In this document: piece after piece, positions 46,001 to 56,315 of the stretch
Layout: every line of letters starts with the position of its first letter
Numbering within the stretch: position 1 is the first letter of the stretch
Source of the DNA: Euryodendron excelsum
Lineage: Eukaryota > Streptophyta > Magnoliopsida > Ericales > Pentaphylacaceae
Assembly: GCA_033060915.1 (NCBI GenBank)
Contig: CM065379.1
Span: 36,459,318-36,523,317 of the forward strand
Direction of reading: 5' to 3'
Length of the DNA: 64,000 nucleotides
Made by a program: the position numbers and the translations under genes
The notes under the pieces: model-generated
Told to the model about the DNA's origin: nothing
The model's input: the letters and a program-made list of their open reading frames with translations, nothing else
Database searches by the model: none

Positions 46001-46021
46001 ACGGTGCCAATTGTAGTTAGT
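46001..46021 (-). promoter_or_regulatory. Primer-binding site of element N
   Basis: The minus strand reads TTGGCACCGTCTATGGGAAG directly after the LTR end CTAACTACA, the classical Tat-like tRNA primer region. Confidence 0.78.
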
Positions 46022-46562
46022 ATTGTTTGTAAGCCTTGATCCGCAACGCGAACCTCTAATATGAACTCTTGTGAGCCTATAAAACCGACGAATGGTAAGA
46101 ATATGTCAATCCTCTTTGGGTCGAAAGCACTCCGAAGATTAAGTTAAACAAGCCTAATCTTAATGAATAGAAAGTAAAAAATCTATTCTAGCTTTCGATA
46201 ATGCGTACCTTGTTCTCCAATGTCTTGCCTTATTTATAGCCTTCAAATGCTCTATTTCTTCTAGGAGTTGTTTCTTTCAGCGTATTCGTTTTAGGAATCT
46301 GCCTCTTCCAAGGCAATTGTAAGGTTATGGCAATCTTTTAAAGTCATTTCCTTATTTGGATTGGAGTTCTTTGATCTCTTTGGCCTTTCTTGGCCTTCAA
46401 GCTAATTTTGTTTGATATTAGGCTCATACCTACTAGGTTGGTCCAAGCACAACTGGTCTTCTTTGTGTTCAATAGATTGGGCATGTCTTCATATAGGTTG
46501 GCCCACTCTTCTTAGTGGGCCTACTTGGTCCTGTCCTTTAATCACGGGCCTTTTAGCACACA
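46022..46562 (-). mobile_element. 5' LTR of element N
   Basis: It is 541 bp; the minus strand starts TGTGTGCTAAAAGG and ends CTAACTACA. It aligns fully with 21722-22267. A TATAAATAAGGC promoter (minus strand) is near 46230. AATTT (46563-46567) is the outer target duplication. Confidence 0.87.
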
Positions 46563-47289
46563 AATTTCATAATAAAAATTCATTGATTTAGCTTAAGCAA
46601 TATTTACAAGTATAATGTATGCAAGCATTCATAATTTATGTAAATATAATGACTACAAAAATTATGTTAGTTGAGTCTAACTATAAACACATGATAGAGT
46701 AATATTTTTTAAATTGGCACTTGCAAAAATTTTAAGTAATTATTCTTACAAGATGATCAGTAGACTAAAAGAATATTTGATATAGTTAACTACACTCACA
46801 TATTGGATTAGTATATGAATGCTAAATCATTTTAAGTACTTAAAATTTTAAATTTACAATTTAAGAATAATTTTATTTATTAAGATAAAATTGAAAATTA
46901 AATTTTGCTAAGCACATTAAATATCTAGTGATAAATCGAGTTACTCTGACTAAAAAATACAAACTCTTTTTAAATAAAATTTTCATTTTGCGTATGTGTG
47001 TGCTCTACTAAATGTACTTCATAGATAATTCACTCAAATATGTGACTTATACCTTTAATCAATGCCGCCCCTTAACAAAATGTTAAAATAAAAATCACTT
47101 TGAAATATTCACATCACAATCAACTTTTGCAATTTATTGCAAGATTATAGTGATTATTATAATTTAACATGAATCATATAATTAGTGTAAGATTCAAACA
47201 TATACATAATTTATTTTTTATAAAATTTTTATATTTAATATCTATTTTTTTAATCCGTGCATAGTAAGAGTTTAACACTAATATACATG
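46563..47289 (+). mobile_element. AT-rich sequence ending in a Helitron-like 3' terminus
   Basis: No gene was found. The 3' side reads CCGTGCATAGTAAGAG then TTTAACACTAA (ending at 47281) before T. This resembles the minus-strand end at 63387 (CCGTGCATGGCAAGAG, TTTGCTGCTAG before T). Helitrons end in CTRR before T. The 5' end was not located. Confidence 0.4.
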
Positions 47290-48050
47290 TATATGTATAT
47301 ATAAGACGCAGATAACGCGTACAAGCATTTCATTCATTACAAAAACACCCAAACGCTAGTATACATGTATATATATATATATATAAGACACGGATAACGC
47401 GTACAAGCATTTTATTAATTACAGACACACCCAGTGGAAAGAACAGTCCACGATAAACAAGCCGGTTGGATTCTTATTATTCTTCTTCAATCCATCTCTC
47501 TCTCTCTTTGTCTCTCTTTAACCCACCACCACCCTTATATATAATTAGATCCAACTCACATTTTGCCATCTCCAACACCAATATTTTGGAAATTGGACCA
47601 TTGAGTCAATCAAAAAAGTGATCGGGTTGAAGGTCATTAGTTTAACTATTGGGTTAATTGGTATTGAACTATGACGTCATATATATTTAAATATATAAAT
47701 ACATTTTTTTGTTGACATTTTGTACAATTTTTACTAAATTGACAATTTTTTAACAGTTTTAGACTTGGTTCAACGGTTTAACCACTAGATTGACCAATTT
47801 TTACTGAGATTTTGTTAAAAACTAGTTTTAAACATGAACCAGAACGTTCTTTGATTCGATTTCTTATTTTGTGGTTGAACCAACCAAATCGATCTGATTT
47901 TTAAAACACTGTCCAACGCAGCTAATCACCATCCAATTCCTCCGACTCTCTCAGATCGTACATTCATATCAATCAATATATATTCAAAAGAAAAATATTT
48001 AAGCAATTTTTATTCAGAAAACTATGGAGTATCATCTGTTTGACTCATAA
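47290..48050 (+). pseudogene. Truncated upstream copy of the SRC2-like gene (promoter, leader, first codons)
   Basis: It matches 55970-56335: GATAACGCGTACAAGC, a CT-rich tract, the TATATA box, TAGATCCAACTCACATTTTG, then CCATCCAATTCCTCCGACTC and CAGATCGTACATTCATATC up to the start codon at 48024. The frame reads MEYHLFDS and stops (48024-48050), against MEYRPLDI in the full gene. Similarity ends at about 48041, exactly where a dispersed repeat (GACTCATAATTT..., also at 19999) begins. A MITE at 47579-47911 splits the leader. The upstream part has an internal ~85-bp duplication (47303-47400). A usable promoter may remain, but no protein of note. Confidence 0.85.
47579..47911. mobile_element. hAT-type MITE (333 bp)
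   Basis: Ends CAATATTTTGG and TTTAAAACACTG are imperfect inverted repeats. Flanks TCCAACAC (47571-47578) and TCCAACGC (47912-47919) are an 8-bp duplication with one change. The full SRC2 gene shows the uninterrupted site (CCATCTCCAACAAAACC). The interior repeats GGTTGAAC-like words and is non-coding. Confidence 0.78.
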
Positions 48051-50690
48051 TTTTAAAAATATTTTTGCTATGTCATTTTGTTGAATTTTTTTTTGTGTAA
48101 AAAATTTGTAATAATAAAATTGTCCTAATTTACTTACCTCCCAATGTATAAAGGCCCTTCAAATAAAATAAGGGCAATTTTATCAATATATATCCAAATC
48201 CGATGTATAAAGGCCCCTATTAGGCCAGTTGAATATGGACTATTGTAATTTACCTTTTTTTGGTTAGAGAGAGAGAGACGAATGAGAGGATATACAGAGG
48301 AGTTTGAGAACCCAAATTCTTGGAATCTTCAAGAGGAGATCCACGGGTATGTATGCCCAGATTTGATTTTTTTTTGTGCTTTGGAACGTTCACCTAGATT
48401 CTACTTATTAAAATTGTTTACCTTCACTTTCTTTCTCTCAGCAAAACAATTTCACTCTAGCAAGCATTAACAATCTTCGGCTGGATTTCTAGGTATGTTT
48501 TTCCTTATTAAATTGCATGGTATAATGCTTATTAGATGATAAATAAATAACAACTAAAACATAACTCAGAGAACTTAACTCACAATTTGGATCTTTCTTT
48601 TTTTTCTGCAAAACAATTCTACTTGACAAGCATTGATAATCTTTGACTGGATTTCTGAGTATGTTTTCCCTTATTAAATTGTATGGTATAGAGATACATA
48701 TGAGTTGGACAACATGTTTATTGCTTGATGCCTTATTATCAATTTATGATTGCTTGATTATGACTTCTATTTACAAGGTCAAACTTGATTTGTGCTTAGA
48801 ACATTCATGTAGATTGTACAAAACTGGTGTGTGAATAGAACTTCACTAGGTTCTACATATAAAAAAAAAACAAATATGACAGCTTAACCATAACATGCAA
48901 AAATTTTTAAGTAGTGACACGAATTATGACCCAAAAATATTACATGAAAATAAATGAAATTAGTACATTCATGTAGATTGTACAAAACTAGTGTGAGAAG
49001 AGAACTTCACTAGGTTTTGCCTATAAAAAAAATTAATAAAATTATTATGTCGTAGCACAAAATTTGATAGCTGATCACATGTGCCTTCACTCTTACCTCA
49101 TGTAACTTTGTACTACTGATTTAATAAAGTGATTGAGTTTGTGGTATTTTTTATTCGTTCAATTGTTCAAATGCCATGATCACAATAGAGATTATTCAAA
49201 TTTACATTTTTACTGACAATACTTATATGACCCACAATTACAAATGAAAAAGATATGAACTTAAGGATGTGTGTCGATCTAGGCTTGGGTGATGAAAAAG
49301 AAAAAGTTAGGAAAAAAAAAAACAAAATACTTATGTTTTCATTAGAAAAATTTAGGTTTTAAAAGCCTATTTATCACATGTTCTCTTTCCATCTTCTCCA
49401 AAATATTTTCTATGGTTTTCATTAAAAAAAAAAAAAAGAAAAGAGTTTCATGGTATTTTTGTACCAAGTTATTCGTTCATTGTTCATGGTATTTTTTGTA
49501 CCTAATGTATGTTTTTAAATTCTTTTTTTAATCATATGACAATTCATGTTTTGTGTCTTTGGCCTCTCCTCAGTATGAAACTACATTCCTACATGGACTT
49601 AGAGACCATTCACATGTAGAATTAGTTTAGATTGGTTTGCAACAAGATTAGAGTGACATAATTTTCATTAAATGCAACTGAAGGTAACGAGATTGTGGTA
49701 ATAGTAAAATAATATAAAATTAAGAAAGGGACTTGTGCAGCTTCTATGTTTTTTTGTTACTATTTATTTGGAACTTATAAAAGCTCACACATGTATTGCG
49801 TGTGCAGCTACCGCTAGGCTTACAAATATAACCATCTTAAAAAATGTTGAACAGTAATTTCGACTTTGTAGTTGACTCTATTTCTTGCATTTTTTAAACT
49901 ACCTATAGAGAATATATATGCTTTTTTTTTAAGAATAGGTAATAGTTTTTTATATTAGATAAATAATTAGGTTTCGACCCTACACCCCGAGCTTTGCTTT
50001 ACAAAGCCCCAAGCACTGGGACAAACCATTTGCTTTAAAAAAGATTTGTTAAAATTTTGCTACAATGATAATTACTGATAGTTATATGTATTTTTGAAGT
50101 GTCTTGAATGCTACCAGAGTGACATTCAGAGCATATGTACAAATCTTTCTACGGACATTCTCTATTTCTTGCATTTTTTTTAACTACCTATAGAGAATAT
50201 ATATGTTTTTTTTCAAGGATAGGTAATAGTTTGTGATATTAAGGAAACAATTAGGTTTCGACCCTACACCCTGAGCTTTGCTATACAAAGCACCAAGCAC
50301 TGGGACAAACCACTTGCTCTAAAAAAGTTTTTTTTTAATTTTGCTGCAATGATAATTTCTGATAGTTATATGTATTCTTAAAGTGTCTTGACTACTATCA
50401 GTGACATTTAGAGCATATGTACAAATCTTTCTAGGGACATTCTCTGAATTCCTTTATTAGATTTTCCTAGATAAATCAATTTCCAATTTAATGACTTGGC
50501 TTCAGCTCGTGTTTGAATAATAGTGTTAGGTGAATTTAATGAATTCCCTTATTAGATTTTTCTACATTTATCAGTTTTTTATTTATTGGCCTATGGTCTC
50601 TGTTTTTTTTTCCCTAAAAGATAGAAATACGTAGACATTAATGAGTTTTTTTTTTTTTTTTGGAAGGAAATTGTGCTTTGGAAGAATTTA
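48051..50690. other. Non-coding AT-rich region with duplications
   Basis: No convincing gene was found. About 48475-48560 and 48625-48695 are duplicates (TTTCTxxGTATGTTTTxCCT). GAACTTCACTAGGTT recurs at 48838 and 49002. A 284-bp tandem duplication spans 49877-50160 and 50161-50450. A short + frame at 48282-48470 (MRGYTEEFENPNSWNLQEEI) is unassigned and probably chance. Confidence 0.55.
49786..49817 (+). mobile_element. Helitron-like 3' terminus
   Basis: CACAC-N9-GTGTG forms a hairpin, followed by CAGCTACCG and CTAG (49814-49817). The same layout is at 55854-55884 and, on the minus strand, at 58234-58262. The next base is G rather than the expected T, which weakens the call. Confidence 0.42.
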
Positions 50691-50694
50691 AATC

Positions 50695-51312
50695 ATGCAA
50701 GGTTCAACATATTCCAGTGACATAAATCAAATAGTACAATCTGGGCATCGCACAGATGAAACTAAAAGACAAGGATTGTCCGAAGAAAATAGAGAACAAA
50801 ATCGTCTTCGTCAACAGCGAAGAAGGCAACGTATAAGCTTAGAAAGTCTAGAAAGGCACAACAACACACAACAAAGAACAAGGTCTGAAGGTCAGAGTCA
50901 AGAGCATCGTAGAACACGTTTTCGAGATGAGGAGCAACGAAGTGCACACCATCGTGCAATACAAAGGCAAAGGCGAGCTTCGACGATTGAAGAACAACGA
51001 GAAGCACAATTGACTAGGAGGCGAACAAATTATCATCAAAGAAGAATAAATGAAATTGAAAATGATCAGCGTCATACAGTGACTACCAAACAAAAAGTAA
51101 AGCGTAGTGAAAGACAAAAGCAAAGAAGAGCTTCAATGGCAACTGAACAACGGGAAGCACAACTGGTTGGGAGGCGTACAAATTATCGTCAAAGGTCTAC
51201 CTCTCAACATGACGAAAGCAATTCTAGCGCAAACCATATGCATGCACATCCAAACGTTGAGGAAACTACAAGCACTCATGGTGTCTTAGAGGCAACTGTT
51301 GGGTGTGAGTAA
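50695..51312 (+). pseudogene. Helitron N-terminal R/Q-rich exon
   Basis: A 205-residue frame is packed with charged residues and near-repeats of RRASTIEEQREAQLTRRRTN (two clear copies at about residues 92-111 and 142-161). Such R/E/Q-rich tails with tandem units precede the Helitron_like_N domain in plant Helitron transposases. A splice-like GTGAG follows at 51304, with a further exon-like piece at 51430-51541 (MSSLTRLPQFAHVGSIYEYG). A host protein origin cannot be excluded for this part alone, but its neighbours are Helitron. Confidence 0.65.
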
Positions 51313-52101
51313 TACATTTTAGTTTTCTCATTACAACTTAAGTGCCTTTGATATATATTTTGGTCCTTAATTATTAAATAGTTCTTAAATAAAATTGTTT
51401 CAACTAATATTTAACTTTATTTATTTAGGCTTACAAATGAGCAGCCTAACACGCTTACCTCAATTTGCACATGTTGGCTCAATTTATGAATATGGTGATA
51501 CAAGTGCCACAGGAAAAGGGACAAGCTCAATTGTTGTTGGAGGTACCTCTTCTTCATCTCTTCCATTACTTCTTATTTTAATTACTTACGTTAATATTAA
51601 ATTTGTATTTTGTATGTTTCAATCGTCAATATACAAGTTCAATTAGATATGTGACTTTGTACATTTCAATTTCTTATGTTTATCTGTTAGCTACTTAATT
51701 AAAAATTCTTGTTTTTTTAACTTAGTATTCTTTTACAATAACATAACAGATTCTCTAAAAAGAACATGTATATCTATCTACAATTTTCTTTCGCTTTTCA
51801 ATAGGTAAATTAAATTTTATTGCACAATAACTATAGTATTTTTTATTAGGTGTCATATTAATTACACCTGGGCATACAATTACATTTTTTTTCTCAGAAT
51901 AGCTAAAATAATATTGTAAGATTAAAAAAAAAGAGTATGAATTCTACTTAATATTTAATATAACCCTAACAAACAAAATATATACATGGTCGAAGATATT
52001 CTGAGCACATTTTCAACTATAATGACAATAAGTAAAATTAAAATAACTAATTCATTTTAAATTACAAATTTAAAAGAATTAATCATTAATTTGCAATTAT
52101 T
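51313..52101 (+). other. Introns and small exon of the Helitron remnant
   Basis: AT-rich introns surround an exon-like segment (about 51430-51541) bounded by TTTATTTAG and GGAGGTACC. The next exon starts after TTGTGTTTATAG at 52112. Confidence 0.45.
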
Positions 52102-52795
52102 GTGTTTATAGGAAATGACAAAAGTGTCGACCAAGAGCACAACAACCAAACTGACGTCAATATAGTTTTAGACACATGGTCATTTCGCCAATGGAGATAT
52201 TATAACTGTGCAAAAGATTATCATAATAGCGGAGGACTACAAGTATTGCAGCTGCAGACACCAACTATATGTCCACATTGTGAGGAAAAATTATTTCATC
52301 ACGAAACATCTAACATGTGTTGCAGTAATGGAAAAACTTCTTTGCCTCTAATGACTGTTCTAGCTGAGATGGTCAATATATTCTCCGACCAAACAGGAGA
52401 AGGTCGACACTTTCGACAGAATATTCGTGCTTACAATCATGTTTTCTCCTTCACTTCAATGGGTGTACATATTGATCAAAATCTAGCGACAAACATCTAG
52501 GGGCATTTATACATTTCGTGCACAAGGAGCTATATATCACAAAATTGGTACTCTTCTACCAACCGCAAGTGAAAGGCCTAGATATTTGTAATTGTATATC
52601 TACGACACTGAATATAAGACTGATAATCGAATTTCTGAGACTGAAGGACTGCATAGAGAGTTGATTGAGAAGTTACAACATATCTTAAATGTTTACAATC
52701 CTTTTGTTAACACATTTTGCAATTTGGCACATCGTCAAGATCTACATGAATGTAGACTTATAATAAAGGAGCAACCATGCAATCGGCTCTAATAT
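52102..52795 (+). pseudogene. Helitron transposase, Helitron_like_N part (broken)
   Basis: Pieces read CPHCEEKLFHHETSNMCCSN, then YNHVFSFTSMGVHIDQNLAT (to 52497). After a frame change come YIYDTEYKTDNRISETEGLH, NPFVNTFCNLAHRQDLHECR and RLIIKEQPCNR (52592-52792). This is the zinc-finger-like and N-terminal domain of a RepHel protein. At about 52795 the sequence jumps straight to the region just before the helicase. The Rep (HUH nuclease) domain, several hundred residues, is missing, so the element could not have cut or joined DNA itself. Confidence 0.8.
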
Positions 52796-52811
52796 AACCT
52801 GAAATGGACTT

Positions 52812-54353
52812 TTGCAACAACAAAGTAAGACTATATCAAATTATGATTTACCTGAAATAACAATGGATTTGGATGATAATTCATCAATACCTAAAGTTAT
52901 ACAGGATGAGCTTTCTGTTGCCATTCCTGAAGAGGACTTGAACTCAGTTGCCACATTAAATAGTGACCAAAATTCTGCTTTTAATTCAATTGTAGGAGCA
53001 ATAGAAAGTAATCAGAATGCAACATTCTTTGTGGATGGCCCTGGAGGAACAGGTAAGACATAGTTATATCGTGCATTATTAGCTTCAGTAAGAAGTCAAG
53101 GCTGTATTGCTATTGCAACAGCAACGTCAGGGATAACAACTACTCTCATGCCCGGTGGTAGGACAACACATTCAAGATTTAAGATCCCATTGAATCCAGA
53201 TTCTTCATCTATGTGCTACATCGGTAAACAATCAGATTTGGCTGAACTAACAAGACGAGCAACTGTCGTTATTTGGGATGAAGCAACGATAACTACCCAT
53301 TACGCTTTCAAAGCTTTAAATCGAACTTTCATCGACATAATTGGCATTGATTTGCTATTCGGTGGAAAGATTATGATTTTTGGTGATGATTTTCACCAAG
53401 TACTTCCTGTTGTCCCTAAAGGTATAAAGGCAGAAACAATTTCTACATTCATTGTCAAATCACCTTTATGGGCTAATGTGAAAGTGCTTCGTCTTAAGCA
53501 GAATATGCGCTCAATAAATGACCAAGAATTTGCTGAATTTCTTCTACGTGTAGGAGATGGTGTCCAGCCTACCATTGAAGATGACATGATAAAAATTCCC
53601 ACACCTATGGCAATACTGTGGGATGGTAAGGAATCAATTGATCAATTAATAGAAGAAGTTTATCCTGACTTTCGTAACCATGCCACTGATAGAAGATATA
53701 TGGTCGATAGAGGTTTAATAACTCCTCGCAATGAAGATGTTGATAGGCTTAATGACAGAGTCCTTCTTAGATTTCCTGGCCAAACAAGGGTATATTATTC
53801 TTTTGATGAAGTTGAGAATGACCAACATAATCTGTACCAACAAGAGTTCTTAAACTCCATTTCTCCTGGAGGTATACTACTTCATATGTTGAAGTTAAAA
53901 GACGGTGCACCAATCATGCTTTTAAGGAACATTAATCCTAGCGTCGGTTTATGTAATGGTACGAGGCTGCTATATCGTGCTTTGAATGATAATTTCATAG
54001 ATTGTGAGATTTTAGTAGGTCAACTCAAGGGCACAAGAGTTTTTCTTCCTCGCATTCCATTAAAGACTCCTGATAACATAAAGCTACCTTTTTAAATGAC
54101 TCGCAGACAATTCCCAATTCATCTTAGTTTTGCTTTGACGATAGACAAATCACAAGGGCAAACGATCCCAAGTGTGGGGATCTACCTTCCAGACCATGTA
54201 TTTAGCCATGGACAACTATATGTTGCTTTATCTAAAGGGGTGTCAGAGCAAACAACAAAGGTTTTGGTTAAAAACGGATTGGTTCATAATGCTGAAGGAG
54301 TGCATACACGCAATATTGTTTACAAAGATGTTTTGTTGCCAAATCACTACTGA
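52812..54353 (+). pseudogene. Helitron PIF1-like helicase (two in-frame stops)
   Basis: One frame runs through. Walker A is FFVDGPGGTGKT (about 53025-53060) and is followed at once by a TAG (53061-53063) where the family has Phe/Tyr. Then come GITTTLMPGGRTTHSRFKIP, Walker B VVIWDEATITT (about 53268), IMIFGDDFHQVLPVVPKG (motif III-like), LRLKQNMRS (motif IV) and GVCNGTRLL-like SVGLCNGTRLL. A TAA at 54093 then precedes [20 protein letters not shown] and YVALSKGVS (motifs V/VI). The helicase unwinds DNA during rolling-circle transposition. Only nonsense changes break it, so decay is moderate. Confidence 0.9.
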
Positions 54354-55853
54354 TGTATTCAATATTGCCATGCTTATTCAATGGAACAATATTCACAATA
54401 ATAATAGTTTTTTTTTGTTTGAATAATATTGTTTCGTTTCCAATACTATGTAATGTCCAAGTTTATATTGGGTTTTATCATTTATTGCAACAATTTGAAA
54501 TTTAATTAAGACAGTTGGCAGAGGTATTATTCGGATTGTATTGTGTCAACTATTTAGTTCAGTTACATAAATAGTTCATTGATGAAAGCATGTTCTTTTA
54601 TACTGTTATTTTTTTATATAGGATAACATGAAAGTATTCTATTATTTCATTCTCGTTATAAGAAAAAAATGCAATGGCTTCATGGTTGGGAAAATTTTAA
54701 GAATGAGCAAGCTATTATTAACTGTCCCCCTGTTGGAAATGAGGTAATTCTTACGAAAACTTCATTTATTTCCATCACAAAAATAATGTTAAAGTTTCTA
54801 ATACATTTTGTAACAGGTTAAAAAAATGACAATATATAGTCCTGAATGGGGCTTCCCGTTTAAAGTTCAATCTACTCAACTGCGAAAATTGATATTTCGA
54901 GCGTTGATTGCACAGAATGAGCTAAGGTATGACAATTTATTTACAACATTATTTGAACATGTCTCATTAAACATTGGAAGTAACTATGCATTTTTTTTAT
55001 TTTAAATAGAGAGCCCATTGTTGATAGCAATAAAAATATATGTCATAAAGCTGATAAGGACATTAAAGTAGTAAGATCACATTCTCAATAGTTTATCTTA
55101 CATAGCTCCAAAATCGTAAACATTATGCCTTTACTGGCTTCAAATATATTACTTTACTTATTGAAAATTGTATATTTCAATTTTACAATTAACGAAGGAG
55201 AGAATCACTACAGGGTTACAAAGAGACATGCAATATGGTGACGAGGTAAACAACTCACATATTTACATACTTAACCAATTGCCAATATCTATTGATAGCT
55301 AACAATTTTGCATCTTCTCAGGTCTATCGCAAGAATTGCTACAAAATAACTTAAATAGATGCTCATAATTGGCTAAGCTTCTTTGCAAAGCTTGGTATTG
55401 AAGTTGAAAGATTTAATTACTTTATTGTCAGATTACCATATTTTCTCTCTTAAGAATTTTTTTTTCACTTATTACAATATTTGGGAGTGAGTTGGAAAAA
55501 ATACATTTGACTTGAATTTAGATTAGGGAGAAATAAATTTGTTTATAGTTTTGGTTCGTATTGTAATTATTAATGTTGAGATAGGATGATCATATTATTA
55601 AGTTTTTAAGGTGTTTATGTTAGTATAAAGCAATTCAATTTTAATTATCTTATCAAAAGTTAATTAAGTGATATATGAGTATAGATATAGATCAATTGAG
55701 TCAAAGGATTATTATTTTATTGTATGTATTAATCGAAGGCTGAGAGATTAGTATGCATATGGATGCCTATGTCTTTGTCATAGTAACATAGAATTATATT
55801 TTGGTTGAATTACAAAAGTTGTGATTGTTAAATTTTTTTATCAAATAAAAAAT
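54354..55853 (+). other. Exon-like chain of unknown origin downstream of helicase
   Basis: Short open segments are separated by splice-like sites: about 54640-54741 (MQWLHGWENFKNEQAIINC, then GAG|GTAATT), about 54818-54927 (MTIYSPEWGFPFKVQSTQLR, then AAG|GTATGA), about 55009-55068 (EPIVDSNKNICHKADKD), about 55213-55245 (LQRDMQYGDE, then GAG|GTAAAC) and from 55321 (VYRKNCYKIT). The last is stopped and followed by an open stretch (IDAHNWLSFFAKLGIEVERF). I do not recognise the protein. It could be a host gene fragment captured by the Helitron, or its own 3' exons. The rest is AT-rich and empty. Confidence 0.42.
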
Positions 55854-55884
55854 CACACAGGCATTGCGTGTACAGAATTGTTAG
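55854..55884 (+). mobile_element. Helitron-like 3' terminus downstream of the helicase
   Basis: CACAC-N9-GTGTA hairpin, then CAGAATTG and TTAG (55881-55884) before T. It aligns with 49786-49817. It may be the decayed 3' end of the helicase-bearing element, which would then include the exon chain. The matching 5' TC end was not identified. Confidence 0.4.
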
Positions 55885-55959
55885 TACATATATATATATA
55901 TATATATAAGCTCAGAACTAGTGTGTATTTATGAAAAGAAACATATGTTCCCACAACCT

Positions 55960-56104
55960 TATTATTTTTTCTAATCGGATAACGCGTACAAGCAATTCAT
56001 TCAGTTACAAACTTACAAATACACCCAACGAAAATAACGCTGCACGATACAATTTTAACTTGGTTTGATTCTTCTTCTTTTTCTTCAATTCAAATTTTCC
56101 CCGA

Positions 56105-56143
<39 letters not shown>

Positions 56144-56315
56144 AACCCCCGGCCACCCCCTATATATTTAGATCCAACTCACATTTTGCCATCTCCAACA
56201 AAACCACCAACCACCATCCAATCCCTCCGACTCTCTCTCTCACTCAGATCGTACATTCATATCAATCAATATATAACCAAAGAAAATTCTTTAAGCAATT
56301 TTGATTCAGAAAACT
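55960..56315 (+). promoter_or_regulatory. Promoter and 5' leader of SRC2-like gene
   Basis: A (CT)n tract of about 17 units (56107-56140) precedes a TATATATTTA box (about 56160-56169). The leader then runs to the ATG at 56316. TAGATCCAACTCACATTTTG after the TATA box and the end of the leader are kept almost unchanged in the upstream copy at 47290-48050. The transcription start is probably about 56190-56200 by TATA spacing. Confidence 0.7.

Larger units (their letters stand above)
21722..46562 (-). mobile_element. Ty3/gypsy Tat-like retrotransposon N, complete but interrupted
   Basis: On the minus strand the order is 5' LTR (46562-46022), primer-binding site (46021-46001), gag, protease, reverse transcriptase, RNase H, integrase (ending about 41029), a 63-bp tandem array, the antisense ORF (+ strand), a decayed polypurine tract (22268-22300) and the 3' LTR (22267-21722). 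Flanks GATTT (21717-21721) and AATTT (46563-46567) are a 5-bp duplication with one change. Athila element E (22531-38109) is inserted in the antisense ORF. Removing E restores E-A-G-M-P-F across the junction, as in the homolog of element T (D-A-G-M-P-F). Without E the element is about 9.3 kb. All coding regions carry stops. Confidence 0.85.

Noticed and set aside
46022..46562. Solo LTR interpretation for the element N 5' LTR
   Set aside because: A primer-binding site and gag follow directly, and the matching 3' LTR with a compatible target duplication is at 21722-22267.
48282..48470. Possible small gene (MRGYTEEFENPNSWNLQEEI...)
   Set aside because: There is one short frame with no recognised family, no clear splice partners and an AT-rich tail; kept only as a note.
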